In this document: positions 1-6,470 of the stretch, piece after piece
Layout of the letters: each line of letters opens with the position of its first letter
Position numbering within the stretch: the first letter of the stretch is position 1
Assembly: GCA_025362765.1 (NCBI GenBank)
Contig: JANYFI010000396.1
Span: 1 to 8,571 of the forward strand
Origin: Ferruginibacter sp.
GTDB lineage: Bacteria; Bacteroidota; Bacteroidia; Chitinophagales; Chitinophagaceae
DNA length: 8,571 nucleotides
Direction: 5' to 3'
Made by a program: the position numbers and the translations under genes
The notes under the pieces: generated by a model
Told to the model about the DNA's origin: nothing
What the model saw: the letters and a program-made list of their open reading frames with translations, nothing else
Database searches by the model: none

Positions 1-378
1 GAATATTTTGACGGCAGCACAAGCATTATCGACAGGCAAAAAGCGATTGATAATTTTCAGAACAAAGACGAGTGCAGGGTTTTTCTTATTTCGTTAAAAG
101 CAGGTGGCGTTGGTTTAAACTTAACTGCGGCTGATTATGTATATATCGTTGATCCGTGGTGGAATCCAGCGGTTGAGCAACAGGCTATTGACCGTACGCA
201 CCGCATTGGCCAGACGAAAAACATTTTTGCCTACAGGATGATTTGTATAGATACTATCGAAGATAAAATTCTACAGTTGCAGGAGCGTAAACGTAAACTG
301 GCAAGCGAACTTATTTCTGACGATGTTAATTTTGTAAAAGCACTCAGTAAGGCAGACGTAGAATACTTATTCAGTTAA
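1..378 (+). CDS. SNF2-family DEAD/DEAH-type helicase, C-terminal end (5' truncated)
   Basis: Open in frame 1 from the window edge to a TAA, giving 125 residues of the second RecA-like helicase lobe. Visible motifs are DGSTSIIDRQKAIDNFQ (residues 4-20), motif V with SLKAGGVGLNLTAAD (31-45), and motif VI QAIDRTHRIGQ (61-71), which carries the arginine finger that contacts ATP. The WWNPAVEQQAIDR context is diagnostic of SNF2/Rad54-type ATPases rather than other superfamily 2 helicases. Family members are double-stranded DNA translocases; Bacteroidota versions are usually around 900-1200 residues, often with an N-terminal SWIM or other domain, so most of this gene lies outside the window. The last ~30 residues are a charged helical tail typical of the family end (DKILQLQERKRKLASELI). 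The precise role (transcription recycling, repair or other) cannot be read from this piece. A hairpin terminator follows 26 bases after the stop. Confidence 0.93.
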   Translation, partial: EYFDGSTSIIDRQKAIDNFQNKDECRVFLISLKAGGVGLNLTAADYVYIVDPWWNPAVEQQAIDRTHRIGQTKNIFAYRMICIDTIEDKILQLQERKRKLASELISDDVNFVKALSKADVEYLFS

Positions 379-403
379 ACACAGGGTTATTTTTACCCGA
401 CAC

Positions 404-435
404 AAATTTTATTGCTAGGATGCAATAAAATTTTT
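404..435 (+). terminator. Probable intrinsic terminator after the SNF2 helicase gene
   Basis: A perfect 12-bp inverted repeat (AAATTTTATTGC at 404-415, complement at 422-433) encloses a six-base loop (TAGGAT). The run of five T at 431-435 forms the 3' foot of the stem and a short U-tract. It begins 26 bases after the helicase stop. The stem is AT-rich, with only two G-C pairs next to the loop, so it may be weaker than a classic terminator. The symmetry would allow it to act on readthrough from the opposite strand too. Confidence 0.6.
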
Positions 436-680
436 CAGTCTTGAAAATTCATTTTGAGATTCGTTTGCAAAAATACTTTTGAAAGCTTTGTAAAAAAATT
501 TTACGAAGGATGATACTGAAGAGGTTTTTGGTTGGTTAGGGTTTTTCATATAATTGGTTTTAAGGCATAAAGCTAAATAACAATATCAGGTGCTGCAAGA
601 GTGGTTATCCGTAATTTTTCCAATCGTATTTTCCGAATGTTACCCACAATGCGGGTTGCTTTGTTAATAACTATAGAATT

Positions 681-711
681 AAATTATTATTGTATGACAA
701 TAATAATTTTT
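681..711. terminator. AT-only 13-bp hairpin, probable (bidirectional) terminator after lspA
   Basis: A perfect 13-bp inverted repeat (AAATTATTATTGT at 681-693, complement at 697-709) has a three-base loop (ATG). It starts nine bases beyond the lspA stop on the minus strand, the position expected for that operon's terminator. On the minus strand the U-tract is poor (TTTAATTC). On the plus strand the T-run is better (707-711), so it may serve transcripts from either side. A three-base loop is tight, and the end pairs near the loop may open. Confidence 0.5.
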
Positions 712-717
712 ATCCAA

Positions 718-1221
718 TTAAATCATTTCCTTAGTCGGTCTCTTATCGTAATAAAAAAAGAGCAAACCAATTGCACCTGCGGTTATACAAATATCTGCCA
801 CATTAAAAATACCCGTTCGTATGTTATAAAATCCAAGATTCATGAAATCTGTAACATGGCGGTTAAATAAAATCCGGTCAATTATATTTCCCATACCGCC
901 TGAAAACAAAAGCGCCAGTAAAAAAACCTTTACAGGGTTCATTTTTTGCACGTTGCTTAAGGTGTAGGTAAATAAACCCAGCAAAAAACCCAGCGGCAAA
1001 ATGCTCAACAGCCAAAAGCTGGCTTTTGCCGGAAGGTCGTCGCCCAGGCTCATAGCAGCGCCGGTATTTTCTACATATTCCAGTCTGATAGTATCATGCA
1101 GGTAAGTTATAGGCGCTTTGTCCTTCAATTGTTTTTTGGCCATATCTTTGGTAATGCGGTCGCAGCTAATAAACGCAAAGCAGGTAATACAAAACAGCAT
1201 AATTTTAGTACTCCTTTTCAT
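718..1221 (-). CDS. lspA: Lipoprotein signal peptidase (signal peptidase II)
   Basis: Inner-membrane aspartyl peptidase that removes the signal peptide of prolipoproteins after Lgt has lipidated the +1 cysteine. The 167-residue product is a normal length for LspA. It shows the conserved blocks: D21 in CDRITK at the outer end of helix 1, ENTGAAMS (51-58), SGGMGNIIDR (107-116), TDF with D125, and FNVADICI with D143. By alignment with the Pseudomonas enzyme, D125 and D143 are the catalytic pair. Four membrane segments are visible at about 7-20, 68-88, 97-113 and 138-157. I start at the ATG at 1221; the frame extends to a TTG at 1233, adding MANC, but that would sit two bases from the mqnC stop and is less likely. 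No clear ribosome binding site is present, as is common in Bacteroidota. It lies 14 bases downstream of mqnC and is probably co-transcribed with it. The first helix resembles a lipoprotein signal peptide ending FISC-D (see findings). Confidence 0.95.
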   Translation of the reverse strand: MKRSTKIMLFCITCFAFISCDRITKDMAKKQLKDKAPITYLHDTIRLEYVENTGAAMSLGDDLPAKASFWLLSILPLGFLLGLFTYTLSNVQKMNPVKVFLLALLFSGGMGNIIDRILFNRHVTDFMNLGFYNIRTGIFNVADICITAGAIGLLFFYYDKRPTKEMI

Positions 1222-1235
1222 ACAATTAGCCAATT

Positions 1236-2360
1236 TTAATAATCAATTACCTGCTCCTCCATTATTACGGGCATTTTTCTAAATTCATATTGCTGGTTCC
1301 GCAACTGTGGTTCAAAACCTGCTTCTCTTATCGCCTCCTGTATACCTTTGCTGGTAAAGCGATGGGGTGCGCCTGCAGCGCTTACTACATTTTCCTCAAT
1401 CATAATACTGCCGAAATCGTTTGCGCCTGCATTTAAACATAGCTGGGCAGTTTTTTTGCCAACTGTCAGCCAGCTGGCTTGTATATTTTTTACATTAGGC
1501 AACATAATCCTGCTCATCGCAATCATCCGGATATACTCTTCGGCAGTGGTTAAATTATGCACCCCCCTTATTTTGGCCAGCAATGTGTCTACGTCCTGAA
1601 ATGTCCAGGGAATAAAGGCGATAAACCCTTTGGCATGCTCAGGTTTGCGGCTTTGTACTTCCCGTATTTTGGCCAGGTGTTCAAAGCGCTCTGTGAGGGT
1701 TTCAACGTGGCCAAACATCATGGTAGCGCTCGTAGTAATGTCCAGCTCATGAGCTTCGTGCATTATATCAAGCCACTCCTGGCTGCCGCATTTACCTTTA
1801 CTAATCAGGCGTCTAACCCTGTCAGTAAGTATTTCAGCGCCAGGGCCGGGTAAACTATCAAGCCCTGCCTCTCTTAAAGCCAGCAGCACCTCCCTGTGAG
1901 TACTTTTTTCCAGTTTTGTAATATGCGCTACTTCCGGCGGTCCCAGGGTGTGCAATTTAATATTGGGATACAGGCTTTTTAATTCTTTAAAAAGCTGTAC
2001 ATAATAACTCAACCCAAGGTCAGGGTGATGACCGCCCTGTAACAATAATTGTTCACCGCCATACCGGATAGTTTCGTCAATTTTTCTTTTATAGGTTTCG
2101 ATATCTGTTATGTAGGCCTCGGGGTGACCGGGAACACGATAGAAATTACAAAACTTACAATTGGCAATACAGACGTTGGTGGTATTTAAATTGCGGTCAA
2201 TAATCCAGGTTACTTTGCCATGAGGCACCTGTTTTATTCTTAGTTCATTGGCTATATACATCAATTCGGCCAGTGGCGCATGTTCAAATAAATAAACACC
2301 TTCCGGTACAGTTAAAAATTCAAAATTGAGCGCTTTTCTATATAAATCTTTTAATTGCAT
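1236..2360 (-). CDS. mqnC: Cyclic dehypoxanthinyl futalosine synthase (radical SAM)
   Basis: Cytoplasmic radical-SAM enzyme of the futalosine route to menaquinone; it cyclises dehypoxanthine futalosine, forming the spiro ring. At 374 residues it is full length. The 4Fe-4S/SAM motif CxxxCxxC is at C64, C68 and C71 (CIANCKFCNFYR), preceded by the family block VTWIIDRNLNTTNVC. Further blocks are EQLLLQGGHHPDLGL (103-117), SLPGPGAEIL (169-178), TTSATMMFGHVET (209-221), FIAFIPWTFQ (246-255) and GANDFGSIMIEENVVSAAG near the C-terminus. The FIPWTFQ form and overall pattern favour MqnC over its relatives MqnE and CofG/CofH. The presence of this enzyme implies menaquinone is made by the futalosine route rather than the MenF-MenB route. 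The start is the ATG at 2360, 24 bases from a -7-type promoter box; there is no Shine-Dalgarno sequence. lspA follows on the same strand. The other mqn genes are not in this window. Confidence 0.93.
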   Translation of the reverse strand: MQLKDLYRKALNFEFLTVPEGVYLFEHAPLAELMYIANELRIKQVPHGKVTWIIDRNLNTTNVCIANCKFCNFYRVPGHPEAYITDIETYKRKIDETIRYGGEQLLLQGGHHPDLGLSYYVQLFKELKSLYPNIKLHTLGPPEVAHITKLEKSTHREVLLALREAGLDSLPGPGAEILTDRVRRLISKGKCGSQEWLDIMHEAHELDITTSATMMFGHVETLTERFEHLAKIREVQSRKPEHAKGFIAFIPWTFQDVDTLLAKIRGVHNLTTAEEYIRMIAMSRIMLPNVKNIQASWLTVGKKTAQLCLNAGANDFGSIMIEENVVSAAGAPHRFTSKGIQEAIREAGFEPQLRNQQYEFRKMPVIMEEQVIDY

Positions 2361-2383
2361 AATACCATTTGAATAATAAGAAA

Positions 2384-2391
2384 CAAAATTA
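2384..2391 (-). promoter_or_regulatory. Bacteroidota-type -7 box for mqnC-lspA
   Basis: On the minus strand this reads TAATTTTG, an exact match to the Bacteroidota -7 consensus TAnnTTTG, ending 23 bases before the mqnC ATG. It would give a 5' leader of roughly 20 bases. No good TTG -33 element is found 19-21 bases further upstream (only TTAA-like sequence), so the call depends on the -7 box and its position. Confidence 0.5.
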
Positions 2392-2468
2392 CACTCATTA
2401 GGTTGTATATTTAAGCACAGGCAAAATAATATACCAGGCCTGCCTCTACTTGTTACAGCTATGCCATA

Positions 2469-2500
2469 TTGATGCTGCGTGCAGGTTAAATATAAATTTC
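2469..2500 (+). promoter_or_regulatory. Possible promoter of the aspartyl protease gene
   Basis: A TTG at 2469-2471 and TAAATTTC at 2493-2500 are separated by 21 bases, resembling the Bacteroidota TTG / TAnnTTTG pair with one mismatch at the last base. Transcription would start about 40 bases before the ATG at 2548. This is a weak match in an AT-rich divergent spacer. Confidence 0.3.
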
Positions 2501-2547
2501 AACGTAAGAACTATCCAATAGTGAGTTATTGACAAATTATCTTTTGA

Positions 2548-3738
2548 ATGATCAAAAACATCTGCATACTATTTGCTTTTTGTATTGTTGCAAATTGCCA
2601 CGGCCAGGAGTTGCTTTCGCCTGTTTTAAATGCGAAATATATTACCAGGTTTCCTTTTAGACAGTTTAGCGGTGGGGTAATGTTAGTAAAAGCAAAGCTA
2701 AATAACATACCCGATTCGCTTAATTTTATTTTAGATACAGGGAGTGGCGGAATTTCGCTGGATTCCAGCACCGCAGCGCAATTAAAAATCGTGCTCAGGC
2801 CATCTGATACTGTTATTACCGGAATGGGGGACAGTCATAAAGTGAGTTTTGCATTTAACCAAATCTTGCGTTTTCCGGGTTTATTGCTGGAAAGCTTAAA
2901 TTTCCATGTTAATGATTACGATGTTTTAACCAGCGTATATGGGGAGAAAATTGATGGGATAATCGGCTACAGTTTTTTCAGGCGCTACATCGTAAAAATA
3001 AATTTTGATAGTTTGATGGTGGAAGTATACAGTCCCGGAGAGATGATCTATCCACGGAATGGCACGATACTACATCCGGTTTTTACCACTTTACCCATTC
3101 AGAATCTTACCATCAAGGATAGTAGAAAAATGGATTTTAATTTTTATTTCGATACCGGCGCCGGTCTTTGTTTTTTACTGAGTGACAGGTTTGCAACAGA
3201 TAGCAACATCCTTTTACGCAAACGGAAGCCGCTGTTAACACAGGCTGAAGGAATGGGAGGTAAAATTCAAATGCGGATTACGGTGGTAAAAATGATACAG
3301 GTAGGCAAATATAAATTCCGCGATGTGCCAACCTATCTGTATAGCGACGAATTTAACGTAACCTCGTATCCAAATGTGGGCGGCTTGCTTGGCAATGATT
3401 TATTAAGGCGGTTTAACCTCATTATTAATTATCCCAGGAGAGAAATTCACCTGCAGCCCAATGCTCATTTTACAGATCAGTTTGATTATTCTTATACCGG
3501 TCTGGCCGCCTATTTTATTGATGGAAATATCCTGGTAGATGATGTGATTCCAGGGTCACCCGCAGAAAAGGCTGGTTTGGTAAAAGATGATATTATTATT
3601 AGTGTGAATAATAATTTTAGTAATAACATTATGCAATACAAAGATATTTTGCAGTCAGCAAAAGAAAGGATAAAGATAATTGTGCGCCGGAACGGTGAAT
3701 TAAAACAACTTTTTATTAAGCCAAAAAGTATTTTATAG
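2548..3738 (+). CDS. Exported double retropepsin-like aspartyl protease with C-terminal PDZ domain
   Basis: The 396-residue protein has an N-terminal signal peptide (hydrophobic core about 5-16, probable type I cleavage after GQ at 19-20), so it is predicted to act in the periplasm or outside. Two pepsin-like half-domains follow in one chain. The first has ILDTGSGG with catalytic D63 and the later hydrophobic-Gly block IDGIIGYSFFRRY (135-147). The second has YFDTGAGLCF with D202 and VGGLLGNDLLRRF (277-289). Each half thus has its DTG/DTGS triad, so an intramolecular two-Asp active site is expected. Residues about 315-396 form a PDZ domain with the peptide-binding stretch DDVIPGSPAEKAGLVKDDII. 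This architecture is widespread in Bacteroidota, but its substrates are not known to me. A lipobox reading (VANC, 14-17) is poor because of Asn at -1. It lies 36 bases upstream of the M16 genes on the same strand. Confidence 0.88.
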   Translation: MIKNICILFAFCIVANCHGQELLSPVLNAKYITRFPFRQFSGGVMLVKAKLNNIPDSLNFILDTGSGGISLDSSTAAQLKIVLRPSDTVITGMGDSHKVSFAFNQILRFPGLLLESLNFHVNDYDVLTSVYGEKIDGIIGYSFFRRYIVKINFDSLMVEVYSPGEMIYPRNGTILHPVFTTLPIQNLTIKDSRKMDFNFYFDTGAGLCFLLSDRFATDSNILLRKRKPLLTQAEGMGGKIQMRITVVKMIQVGKYKFRDVPTYLYSDEFNVTSYPNVGGLLGNDLLRRFNLIINYPRREIHLQPNAHFTDQFDYSYTGLAAYFIDGNILVDDVIPGSPAEKAGLVKDDIIISVNNNFSNNIMQYKDILQSAKERIKIIVRRNGELKQLFIKPKSIL

Positions 3739-3762
3739 CAAAGGTTTATAACATCTCTGCCC

Positions 3763-3770
3763 TAACTTTG
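3763..3770 (+). promoter_or_regulatory. -7 promoter box immediately before the M16 peptidase gene
   Basis: TAACTTTG matches TAnnTTTG exactly and is followed by GCGCT and the ATG at 3775. With the box centred near -7, transcription would start at or within a few bases of the ATG, giving a leaderless or nearly leaderless mRNA. The -33 region lacks a clear TTG (TTTA at 3745-3748 is nearest). It suggests the M16 pair can be transcribed apart from the upstream protease gene. Confidence 0.5.
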
Positions 3771-3774
3771 CGCT

Positions 3775-5013
3775 ATGATTCAGTACGAAAAGTTTACCCT
3801 GGATAATGGGTTGAGGGTATTGGTACACCCCGATACAAGCACACCAATGGTAGTAGTAAATGTTATTTACGACGTGGGCGCTAAAGATGAAAATCCTGAC
3901 AAAACCGGTTTTGCACATTTGTTTGAACATTTAATGTTTGGTGGAAGCATTAACATCCCTACTTATGATGAGCCTTTGCAGGTGGCAGGTGGCGAAAACA
4001 ATGCCTTTACTACCAACGACCTTACCAATTATTATTGCCAGTTACCTGCTGAAAATATTGAAACGGCGTTTTGGCTGGAAAGTGACCGCATGTTAAGTCT
4101 TGCTTTTGATAAAAAACGCCTGGATGTGCAAAGAAAAGTAGTGTGCGAGGAATTTAAAGAGCATTACATCAATAAACCTTATGGTGATGTTTGGCACAAA
4201 ATGAGGGAACTGGCTTACAGCAAACATCCTTACCGCTGGATGACGATTGGAAAAGAATTAAAACATGTGGAAGATGCAACTTTGCAGGATGTAAAAGATT
4301 TTTTCTATAAGCATTATACCCCTATAAACGCCATACTGGTGGTAGCTGGAAACATTACACCGGATGCGGTGAAAGCACTGGCAGAAAAATGGTTTGGCCC
4401 CATCCCGTCAGGAACAAAATACCACCGCAATTTACCGGTTGAACCACCGCAAACAGCGCCCCGTAGTGCAGAGATAAAAGCCAATGTGCCGATAGATGCT
4501 TTGTATAAATGCTGGCATATCTGCTCCCGCCTGGATGATCGTTATTATGTTACCGATCTTATTACTGAAATTTTGAGTGGCGGAGGCTCTTCCCGCTTAT
4601 TTCAGGCGTTGGTAAAAGAGCAGCAATTATTCAGCAATATTGACTGCTCTCACTCCGGCAGTACCGATGCAGGTTTGCTAAGCATTGAAGGAAAGCTTGT
4701 GAAAGGGGTAAACATGAAAGATGCCGAAGCCGCCCTGATGGAAGAAATTCACACATTACTTCAAAAAGGAATTACTGAAAAGGAATTACAAAAAGTGAAA
4801 AATAAAACCGAAAGCAGCCTGGCTTTTGAAGATATGAGTGTAATGAGTCGTGCCACCAATCTTGCCATGTATGAATTATTAGGGGATGCTGAACTGATCA
4901 ATACAGAGCTGGACAAATACCAGGCCGTTACAACCGAAGAATTGCTGAATGAAAGCAAAACCATTTTTAATGAAAATAATTGCAGTACGCTGTATTATTA
5001 TTCCAATAACTAA
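3775..5013 (+). CDS. M16 family zinc peptidase, catalytic (HxxEH) subunit
   Basis: A 412-residue member of the pitrilysin/mitochondrial processing peptidase family, of the single-unit M16B type length. The inverted zinc motif HLFEH is at 48-52: H48 and H52 bind zinc and E51 is the catalytic base. The distal zinc-binding glutamate is in VVCEEF, most likely E126, 74 residues after H52. The family block GGENNAFTTNDLTNYY (72-87) is intact. The second half is the inactive-fold repeat; it has GGGSSRLFQALVKEQQLFSNI (269-289) but lacks the Arg and Tyr of the usual R/Y substrate-binding pair (Lys281 and Asn288 occupy the aligned places). No signal peptide is seen, so it is probably cytoplasmic. The next gene, 24 bases downstream, is the complementary subunit with R/Y but no zinc site, implying a heterodimer. 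The ATG is preceded by a -7 box rather than a ribosome binding site. Specificity is unknown. Confidence 0.93.
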   Translation: MIQYEKFTLDNGLRVLVHPDTSTPMVVVNVIYDVGAKDENPDKTGFAHLFEHLMFGGSINIPTYDEPLQVAGGENNAFTTNDLTNYYCQLPAENIETAFWLESDRMLSLAFDKKRLDVQRKVVCEEFKEHYINKPYGDVWHKMRELAYSKHPYRWMTIGKELKHVEDATLQDVKDFFYKHYTPINAILVVAGNITPDAVKALAEKWFGPIPSGTKYHRNLPVEPPQTAPRSAEIKANVPIDALYKCWHICSRLDDRYYVTDLITEILSGGGSSRLFQALVKEQQLFSNIDCSHSGSTDAGLLSIEGKLVKGVNMKDAEAALMEEIHTLLQKGITEKELQKVKNKTESSLAFEDMSVMSRATNLAMYELLGDAELINTELDKYQAVTTEELLNESKTIFNENNCSTLYYYSNN

Positions 5014-5037
5014 ATAATATATTCCCTTTTTCAGCAG

Positions 5038-6336
5038 ATGAAAAGTACAATTGATACAAAACTAAACAGAAGTACACCGCCCTATATCAAAGACGCCATT
5101 GAATTTGATCTTCAACTGAAGCCATGTGATAAAATGGTGCTGGATAACGGAGTTGTAGTATACGCCATTGATGCCGGTGCCCAGGATGTGCTGCAAATGG
5201 AAATGGTTTTTTACGCTGGCAATAGTTTTGAAAGCAGTAATGCGGTGGCAGCGGCAACCAGCTATATGTTAAAAAACGGCACTTCCACAAAAACGGCTTT
5301 TGAATTAAATGAGGCTTTTGAATATTATGGTGCACATTGCAGCCGCACCTGTAAACATGAAACAGCTTCGCTTATTTTGCACACGCTAACGCGGCATTTG
5401 GAAGAACTGTTGCCGGTAATTAAAGAAATGATTGCTGACTCCATTTTTCCGGAAGAGGAACTGGCTATTTATAAACAAAACAGCAAACAAAAATTATCTG
5501 TCAACCTGCAAAAATGCGATTTTGTTGCCAACCGCTTAATTGACGCTTATGTGTTTGGAGAAGACCATCCGTACGGTAAATACATTGTGGCCGCTGATTA
5601 CGACGCCCTTACTACCGAACAATTAAAAGATCATTTCAATCAATATTATTTAAATGGCCATTGCATTATTTTTGTAGCTGGAAAATTGCCAGGCAATTTG
5701 TTTGACGTATTAAACAACCAGTTTGGAAAACTTACCTTAAAGCCAGGTAGCAGTATCGTTACTAACCATATTGTACCCGCTGCAACAAAAAAATACCGCA
5801 TAGCAAACGACCCGAATGGGGTACAGGGTGCGATAAGAATTATCCGGGATTTTCCTGACCGTCATCATCCTGATTTTATGAAAATGATGGTACTAAACAC
5901 CGTGTTTGGTGGATTTTTTGGCTCCAGGTTAATGAGTAATATCAGGGAAGACAAGGGTTACACGTATGGCATTCATAGTTACGTGCAAAATCATTTACAG
6001 GATAGCGCTTTATTGATTAGTACAGAAGCGGGTAAAGATGTTTGTGAGGCAACGGTAACAGAGATTTATAAAGAAATGGAAATCTTAAGAGAAGAACTGA
6101 TAGATGAAGAGGAATTATTGCTGGTGCGAAATTACCTCATAGGCAGTATTTTGGGCGACCTTGATGGACCCTTTCATATTATAGGCCGCTGGAAAAATAT
6201 TGTGCTCAATAATTTAGACGAAAAGTACTTTTATAATTCTGTAAAAACAATTAAAACAATATCCGCAGAAGAGTTAAAAGAATTAGCCAATAAATATTTG
6301 CAACCGGCAGATTTTTATGAGTTGGTGGTTGTATAA
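5038..6336 (+). CDS. M16 family peptidase-like protein, non-catalytic (R/Y) subunit
   Basis: The 432-residue protein has the same two-repeat M16 fold as the preceding gene, recognisable from DNGVVVYAIDAG (36-47), the AVAAATSYMLKNGT stretch (69-82) and a VFGGFFGSRLMSNIREDKGYTYG block (289-311). At the zinc-motif position, HxxEH is replaced by AATSY (about 72-76), so it cannot bind zinc in the usual way. In the C-terminal half the R/Y pair is intact: R303 and Y310, seven residues apart as in LREKxGxxY of active relatives. The family includes known pairs of this kind, where one chain supplies zinc and the other supplies substrate binding. No signal peptide is seen. It begins 24 bases after the first M16 gene, with no promoter-like box or Shine-Dalgarno in the gap, so an operon is likely. 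Its N-terminus is about 26 residues longer than that of its partner. The interaction is an inference. Confidence 0.92.
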   Translation: MKSTIDTKLNRSTPPYIKDAIEFDLQLKPCDKMVLDNGVVVYAIDAGAQDVLQMEMVFYAGNSFESSNAVAAATSYMLKNGTSTKTAFELNEAFEYYGAHCSRTCKHETASLILHTLTRHLEELLPVIKEMIADSIFPEEELAIYKQNSKQKLSVNLQKCDFVANRLIDAYVFGEDHPYGKYIVAADYDALTTEQLKDHFNQYYLNGHCIIFVAGKLPGNLFDVLNNQFGKLTLKPGSSIVTNHIVPAATKKYRIANDPNGVQGAIRIIRDFPDRHHPDFMKMMVLNTVFGGFFGSRLMSNIREDKGYTYGIHSYVQNHLQDSALLISTEAGKDVCEATVTEIYKEMEILREELIDEEELLLVRNYLIGSILGDLDGPFHIIGRWKNIVLNNLDEKYFYNSVKTIKTISAEELKELANKYLQPADFYELVVV

Positions 6337-6444
6337 ATAAGATACCAGCGCTCGCTTTTGTTATTGGGGCTTACTTTTTTCTGAAAACATTGTAACCTCT
6401 TAAACTGCGCAAAAAAACGATGCGTGATTTATAAATATTACTAT

Positions 6445-6452
6445 TATCTTTA
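6445..6452 (+). promoter_or_regulatory. Weak -7-like box before the YvlD-type membrane protein
   Basis: TATCTTTA matches TAnnTTTG at seven of eight positions and ends 18 bases before the ATG at 6471. No TTG is present at the expected -33 distance. It lies in a 134-base gap after the M16 pair, where I see no convincing terminator, so the gene may also be reached by readthrough. Confidence 0.3.
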
Positions 6453-6470
6453 AGAGACAAGCGAAGTACC

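Larger units (their letters stand above)
379..717. other. Convergent intergenic spacer with two hairpins
   Basis: This 339-base AT-rich spacer lies between the plus-strand helicase gene and the minus-strand lspA. It holds two perfect inverted repeats (404-433 and 681-709), annotated separately. Between them I see no convincing protein gene: an 89-codon GTG-initiated frame at 601-870 overlaps the lspA 3' end antisense and has no recognisable domain. A promoter-like pair (TTTTG at 452-456 and TACTTTTG at 474-481) points rightwards, but the 17-base spacing is short for the Bacteroidota consensus. Confidence 0.6.

Noticed and set aside
384..398. Small inverted repeat GGGT/ACCC just after the helicase stop
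   Set aside because: Only four pairs around a seven-base loop; the nearby 12-bp stem is the better terminator candidate.
601..870. 89-codon GTG-initiated plus-strand frame in the spacer and over the lspA 3' end
   Set aside because: It has no domain, no start signal, biased composition, and half of it is antisense to lspA, whose reading is certain.
1222..1233. Alternative TTG start for lspA at 1233
   Set aside because: The ATG at 1221 gives a normal LspA N-terminus; the TTG adds only MANC and there is no ribosome binding site for either. It would also lie two bases from the mqnC stop.
2587..2607. Lipobox-like VANC at residues 14-17 of the aspartyl protease signal peptide
   Set aside because: Asn at -1 is unfavourable for signal peptidase II, and a type I cleavage after GQ at 19-20 is a better fit.
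6345..6362. Short hairpin AGCG-CT-CGCT followed by T-rich sequence after the second M16 gene
   Set aside because: The stem is only four pairs with a two-base loop, which is sterically poor; not enough to call a terminator.
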